A stretch of DNA of 64,000 nt from positions 496,001-560,000 of the forward strand of contig NZ_CP114542.1 in the NCBI RefSeq assembly GCF_027271155.1, given 5' to 3'. Shown here one piece after another: positions 61,337 to 64,000 of the stretch; the first letter of the stretch is position 1; each line of letters opens with the position of its first letter. The notes under the pieces were generated by a model that saw only the letters and a program-made list of their open reading frames with translations, had not been told where the DNA came from and made no database searches. Both the position numbers and the translations under genes were made by a program. Source of the stretch: Brevundimonas subvibrioides. Lineage in GTDB: Bacteria > Pseudomonadota > Alphaproteobacteria > Caulobacterales > Caulobacteraceae.

Positions 61337-61858
61337 CTAGCCTGCCGCGAACATCAGCAGCAGGGGGCTGGACGGGAAGGCCGCCAGCGCGCCGGCGCAG
61401 ATGGCGACGCCATAGGGCAGGTCACCTTTCGGTGCCATCAGGGTCGCCACCCAGCCCGGGGTTGCGCCCGCGGGAAGGATGAGTGACTTGCGCGCGGCGA
61501 TCAGGACCATGCACAGCAGTCCGCCGAACAATCCCGTATACAGCAGGAACATGCCGGCTCCGCCCAGGCCCAGCCAGAGGCATGTCGCCGCCATCAATTT
61601 GGCGTCGCCACCGCCGATGATCCGGCCGGCGAACAGACCCATCCCGGCGAGCAGGGCACCGACCGCCACGGCGACGTTCACGCCCACCTCGGTCGGTGAC
61701 AGGCCCACGGCGAAGGCCGACGGGAAGAACCCCAGAATCAGCAGACCCGAAATCCAGTTCGGAATCTTCATGGTCGTCAGATCCGACAGACCCGCGACGA
61801 TCACGAGGGCGGGCAGGACGCTGAGCAGCAGGAGGGTGAGATTGTCCATGACCGTCAC
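61337..61858 (-). CDS. cpaA: Prepilin peptidase CpaA (TadV)
   Basis: The 173-aa membrane protease of the A24A type processes the Flp pilin leader and the TadE/F pseudopilins. It has about five or six helices and the two catalytic aspartates: GLSDLTTMKIPNW (Asp about 26) and RIIGGGDAKLMAATCLWLG (the GxGD motif). Its length matches the short CpaA/TadV branch without the methyltransferase domain. Translation may start at MTVMDN (61858) or MDNLT (61849). It is the second gene of the operon after pilA. Confidence 0.94.
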   Translation of the reverse strand: MTVMDNLTLLLLSVLPALVIVAGLSDLTTMKIPNWISGLLILGFFPSAFAVGLSPTEVGVNVAVAVGALLAGMGLFAGRIIGGGDAKLMAATCLWLGLGGAGMFLLYTGLFGGLLCMVLIAARKSLILPAGATPGWVATLMAPKGDLPYGVAICAGALAAFPSSPLLLMFAAG

Positions 61859-61918
61859 ACTAGCGACGTCGGGTTAAGCCACGGTTTCCGGCGCGGCGAG
61901 CGAAACCCGAAAAGACGA

Positions 61919-61946
61919 AGGGCCGGAGCGGTTTCCCGCTCCGGCC
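61919..61946 (-). terminator. Hairpin terminator downstream of pilA
   Basis: A perfect stem GGGCCGGAGCGG/CCGCTCCGGCCC lies 30-57 bp after the pilA stop and is followed, on the minus strand, by CTTCGTCTTTT. It probably sets high pilA levels over a partial readthrough into cpaA. A second weaker hairpin (AAGACCG/CGGTCTT) sits at the pilA stop. Confidence 0.7.
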
Positions 61947-61975
61947 CCAGGCTACAAGACCGTTTTGATCCGGTC

Positions 61976-62143
61976 TTACTTCGGCATCGCGTTGGAGACC
62001 TTGGTGAAGGTCCCGGTGATCCGGGTGCCGAGCGCAGTGACCGCGCCGATGATGGCGACGGCGATCAGAGCAGCGATCAGGCCGTATTCGATGGCCGTGG
62101 CGCCCGATTCGTCTTGAGCGAACTTGGTGATGAACTTGGTCAT
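61976..62143 (-). CDS. pilA: Flp-type major pilin PilA
   Basis: The gene encodes only 55 residues. It has the short Flp leader MTKFITKFAQDESG, then the mature start ATAIEYGLIAALIAVAIIGA. The G14/A15 junction is the CpaA cleavage site, and Glu5 and Tyr6 of the mature chain are the Flp hallmark. The tail VTALGTRITGTFTKVSNAMPK is typical. AAGGAAAG lies 6 bp before the ATG. It is the first gene of the minus-strand Tad operon. Confidence 0.95.
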   Translation of the reverse strand: MTKFITKFAQDESGATAIEYGLIAALIAVAIIGAVTALGTRITGTFTKVSNAMPK

Positions 62144-62495
62144 GATAGTCTTTCCTTTTGCAAAATCTGTTAAGCGAGCGGTACTGGCTGGAGGCTCCGG
62201 TCGCCCGCTTAACCCCCAAACACAGGAGCATAATGCCCCCCACCGGTTAAGGGCTGGTCAGAAGGCGTGGTTACGCGAATGTTTACTGTAAAAAATACGC
62301 CGGGAGACATCAGGAGCCGGTTTCTGGCGTTTTCTACTATATAGTATCGGTCTCGATGCCTTTGAGTTCTTTACGTATGTTAACCAATATGACTCAAGTC
62401 CTGACAAAGAAGATCGGTTTCAGACTTTCTTGAGATTTTCAGGCCATCGTGCGTCCGCGACGCCCCTGCTCGCGTCGATCTTCGGAGTGCCGTCC
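62144..62495. promoter_or_regulatory. Divergent pilus promoter region
   Basis: This 350-bp gap separates pilA from the divergent secretin-N/TadE genes and must hold both promoters. It is visibly AT-richer than its surroundings. It contains a perfect 12-bp palindrome TACTATATAGTA (62335-62346), TTAA half-sites at 62170, 62209 and 62247 without the second CtrA half, and a GACTC (GANTC) methylation site at 62391-62395. No gene is seen in it. Confidence 0.6.
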
Positions 62496-62954
62496 ATGGC
62501 AGGTCGTCCAGTTTTCCCCGCCCTACGCCCGGCTGCTGTGGTCGCCGGCGTCATGTGCCTGTTCGCTGCGGGTGTTGCCCACGCGCAGTCCCTGAATGTC
62601 GAGATCGACCGATCGGCGCGCGTGGCGCTGCGCGGGTCGGCGTCCTCTGTCATCGTCGGCAACCCCGAGATCGCAGATGTGACGGTGGTCGACGCCAACA
62701 CCCTGTTCGTGACGGGCAAGGGCTATGGCGTGACCGAGGTCGTCGCCGTCGATGGGCTGGGCCGCACGATCTATCAGGGCGAGGTCGTGGTCACGGGCGG
62801 CTCGACCGGATCGATTCGCGTCTGGCGCGGGGCACAGGCGACGGAGATGGCCTGCGCCGCCTCCTGTTCGGCCAGCATTCGCAACGCCGCCGCCCCGGCC
62901 ACCGGCGCTTCGGCCAACACGGCTGCGCCTGCCGTTCCCCCGATCACCCCCTGA
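62496..62954 (+). CDS. Pilus assembly protein with secretin N-terminal-like domain
   Basis: The 152-aa protein has a signal peptide (to about AGVAHAQS) and one T2SS-T3SS pil-N domain: LNVEIDRSARVALRGSASSVIVGNPEIADVTVVDANTLFVTGKGYGVTEVVAVDGLGRTIYQGEVVV. It resembles the N-terminal part of CpaC without the secretin pore. A disordered Ala/Thr tail with two Cys closes the protein. It probably works in the periplasm with the Tad system, next to the TadE genes. The start at 62496 is chosen over 62430. Confidence 0.88.
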   Translation: MAGRPVFPALRPAAVVAGVMCLFAAGVAHAQSLNVEIDRSARVALRGSASSVIVGNPEIADVTVVDANTLFVTGKGYGVTEVVAVDGLGRTIYQGEVVVTGGSTGSIRVWRGAQATEMACAASCSASIRNAAAPATGASANTAAPAVPPITP

Positions 62955-62959
62955 CGGCC

Positions 62960-63496
62960 ATGCGGCTCTGCTCGCTGACATCTGTGCGAAGGACCGACGG
63001 TCGGCGCCCTCCGCGTTCGGGGGCAGCGGCGGTCGAGTTCGCCATGGTTGCCCTGCCGTTCTTCTTCCTGATCTTTGCCGTGATGCAACTGGGTCTGCTG
63101 TTCGTCATTGATGCCATGCTCGAAAACGCGACGCTTCAGGCCGGCCGTCTGATCCGGACGGGACAGGCCACGACCCGAAATCTCAGCCCTGCACAGTTCA
63201 AGACCGAGCTGTGTTCGAAGATGAGCGTGTTCTCGAGCGACTGTGCGGACAACGCCACGGTCGAGGTCCGGGAAATCGCCCAATTCCGCAACCAGACGCT
63301 GCCCGACCCGGTCGTCAACGGCCAACTGCCCTCGGCACCGCCCTATACCAACGGCAGGACCAGCAGCCTGATCCTGATCCGCGTCTGGTACAAACAGCCC
63401 CTGATCGCGCCCACGATGTTCCAGGCCATGTCGAGGCTGTCGTCCGGCGAGACCATACTGTCGGCCACCACGGCCTTCCGCAGCGAGCCCTACTGA
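62960..63496 (+). CDS. TadE-family pseudopilin
   Basis: The 178-aa protein has the TadE signature near the N-terminus: RSGAAAVEFAMVALPFFFLIFAVMQLGLLFVIDAMLENATLQAGRLIRTGQ. The Glu at +5 after the processed Gly/Ala is conserved. The C-terminal part holds two Cys (TELCSKMSVFSSDCADNA) that could form a disulfide. TadE-like pseudopilins are processed by CpaA and act in pilus initiation. Its stop overlaps the next start (TGATG). Confidence 0.9.
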   Translation: MRLCSLTSVRRTDGRRPPRSGAAAVEFAMVALPFFFLIFAVMQLGLLFVIDAMLENATLQAGRLIRTGQATTRNLSPAQFKTELCSKMSVFSSDCADNATVEVREIAQFRNQTLPDPVVNGQLPSAPPYTNGRTSSLILIRVWYKQPLIAPTMFQAMSRLSSGETILSATTAFRSEPY

Positions 63497-64000
63497 TGCC
63501 CGCATTGAAGATGTTTATCGGCAGGTTCTGGCACGACCAGAGGGGCGTGTCGGCGGTCGAGTTCGCCCTGATCGCGCCGGTCATGATCACCCTCTATTTC
63601 GGCAGCGCGGAGTTCTGTCAGGGCTATATGGCGCAGCGGCGCATGGACCATGCGACCTCCCAGGTGGCCGACATCACCTCCCAGGGCGGCGTGATCACCC
63701 GGGACGAACTCGACGACACCTTTGCCCTCGCTCATCTGATCATGTCACCCTTTCCGACGGCACCGCTGAAGATGCGGGTGTCCGGCGTGACCCGAAATTC
63801 CAACGGGGTGGCCAAGGTCGACTGGAGCCGGGGGTCCGGCATGGGCGCTCGGGGCACAGGCGCGGTCGTCACCGTCCCGGCCGGTATGATCGCCAATGGT
63901 GAAAGCGTGATCCTGAGCGAGGCGACCTACGACTATGCATCGCCGCTCGGCTATCTGCTGCCCGACGCGGTCCGGTTCCGCCGGACCTTCTACCTGCGGC
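63496..64000 (+). CDS. TadE/TadF-like pseudopilin (3' end cut by window)
   Basis: The frame runs from the overlapping ATG to the last base, so at least 168 residues are visible and the C-terminus is missing. The N-terminus MPALKMFIGRFWHDQRGVSA followed by VEFALIAPVMITLYFGSAEF is the TadE-type processing region and helix, with Glu at +5. The remainder is periplasmic. It is the second pseudopilin of the plus-strand group, which suggests a TadE/TadF pair. Confidence 0.9.
   Translation, partial: MPALKMFIGRFWHDQRGVSAVEFALIAPVMITLYFGSAEFCQGYMAQRRMDHATSQVADITSQGGVITRDELDDTFALAHLIMSPFPTAPLKMRVSGVTRNSNGVAKVDWSRGSGMGARGTGAVVTVPAGMIANGESVILSEATYDYASPLGYLLPDAVRFRRTFYLR

Noticed and set aside
62144..62260. 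CtrA binding box upstream of pilA
   Set aside because: Three TTAA half-sites are present, but none has a partner TTAA at 7-bp spacing, so no full site can be claimed.

Overview
The window is GC-rich, gene-dense DNA from an alphaproteobacterium of the order Caulobacterales, most likely Brevundimonas or a close relative. The evidence is a GcrA cell-cycle regulator with GANTC sites and a near-consensus CtrA box upstream, a complete Caulobacter-type cpa/tad Flp-pilus locus, a fabA-fabB-fabI cluster, a two-domain dCTP deaminase, and a DnaX without the usual zinc-finger cysteines. Genus and species are inferred, not proven. Most very long open frames opposite or alongside the genes are shadows caused by high GC and are not listed.

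Layout. 1-3387: a lysophospholipase end, HisN-type phosphatase, XRE regulator, GlsB/YeaQ membrane protein and a 2-hydroxyacid dehydrogenase. 3406-7507: an SH3 protein, fabA-fabB-fabI for unsaturated fatty acid synthesis, a small cysteine-rich protein and a DUF1508 protein. 7504-10387 (minus strand): ffh-rpsP-rimM. 10653-11603: an AT-rich pair of tiny genes next to a hicAB toxin-antitoxin module. 11707-17953: ppc, recR, ybaB, a RutE-like reductase and dnaX. 18113-28622: transporters, a ferredoxin, a secreted M20 peptidase, dapE, a cupin, dCTP deaminase, apaG, gcrA and a PQQ-type sugar dehydrogenase.

28825-31089 is the most unusual segment. A tRNA-Met (CAT) gene is followed by about 2.2 kb of lower-GC DNA that ends in a perfect 24-bp copy of the tRNA 3' end. 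This is the structure of a tRNA-integrated element. It has no integrase inside and carries a tight pair of unrecognised genes: a 344-aa soluble protein and a 206-aa protein with four predicted membrane helices. This pair is the best candidate here for an undescribed accessory system, possibly a defence cassette.

31178-51000: a lipoprotein, TlpA, argH-lptM-lysA (arginine and lysine synthesis), an alpha/beta hydrolase, the fadB-fadA beta-oxidation pair, a CAP lipoprotein, a YciE/F protein, a Crp/Fnr regulator, thrS-yidD-scaffold, envelope proteins, an M17 aminopeptidase, an NlpC/P60 hydrolase, a cytochrome c and kdsB. 51086-52793: nudC, the SRP RNA gene ffs (its protein partner ffh is at 8831-10387) and an SRPBCC protein. 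52886-64000: the Flp pilus locus. pilA-cpaABCDEF-tadBC runs on the minus strand, and a secretin-N-like protein plus two TadE-like pseudopilins run divergently. The last gene is cut by the window end.

Several families of intergenic palindromic repeats are scattered through the window, including two built from 7-bp units arranged as inverted arms.
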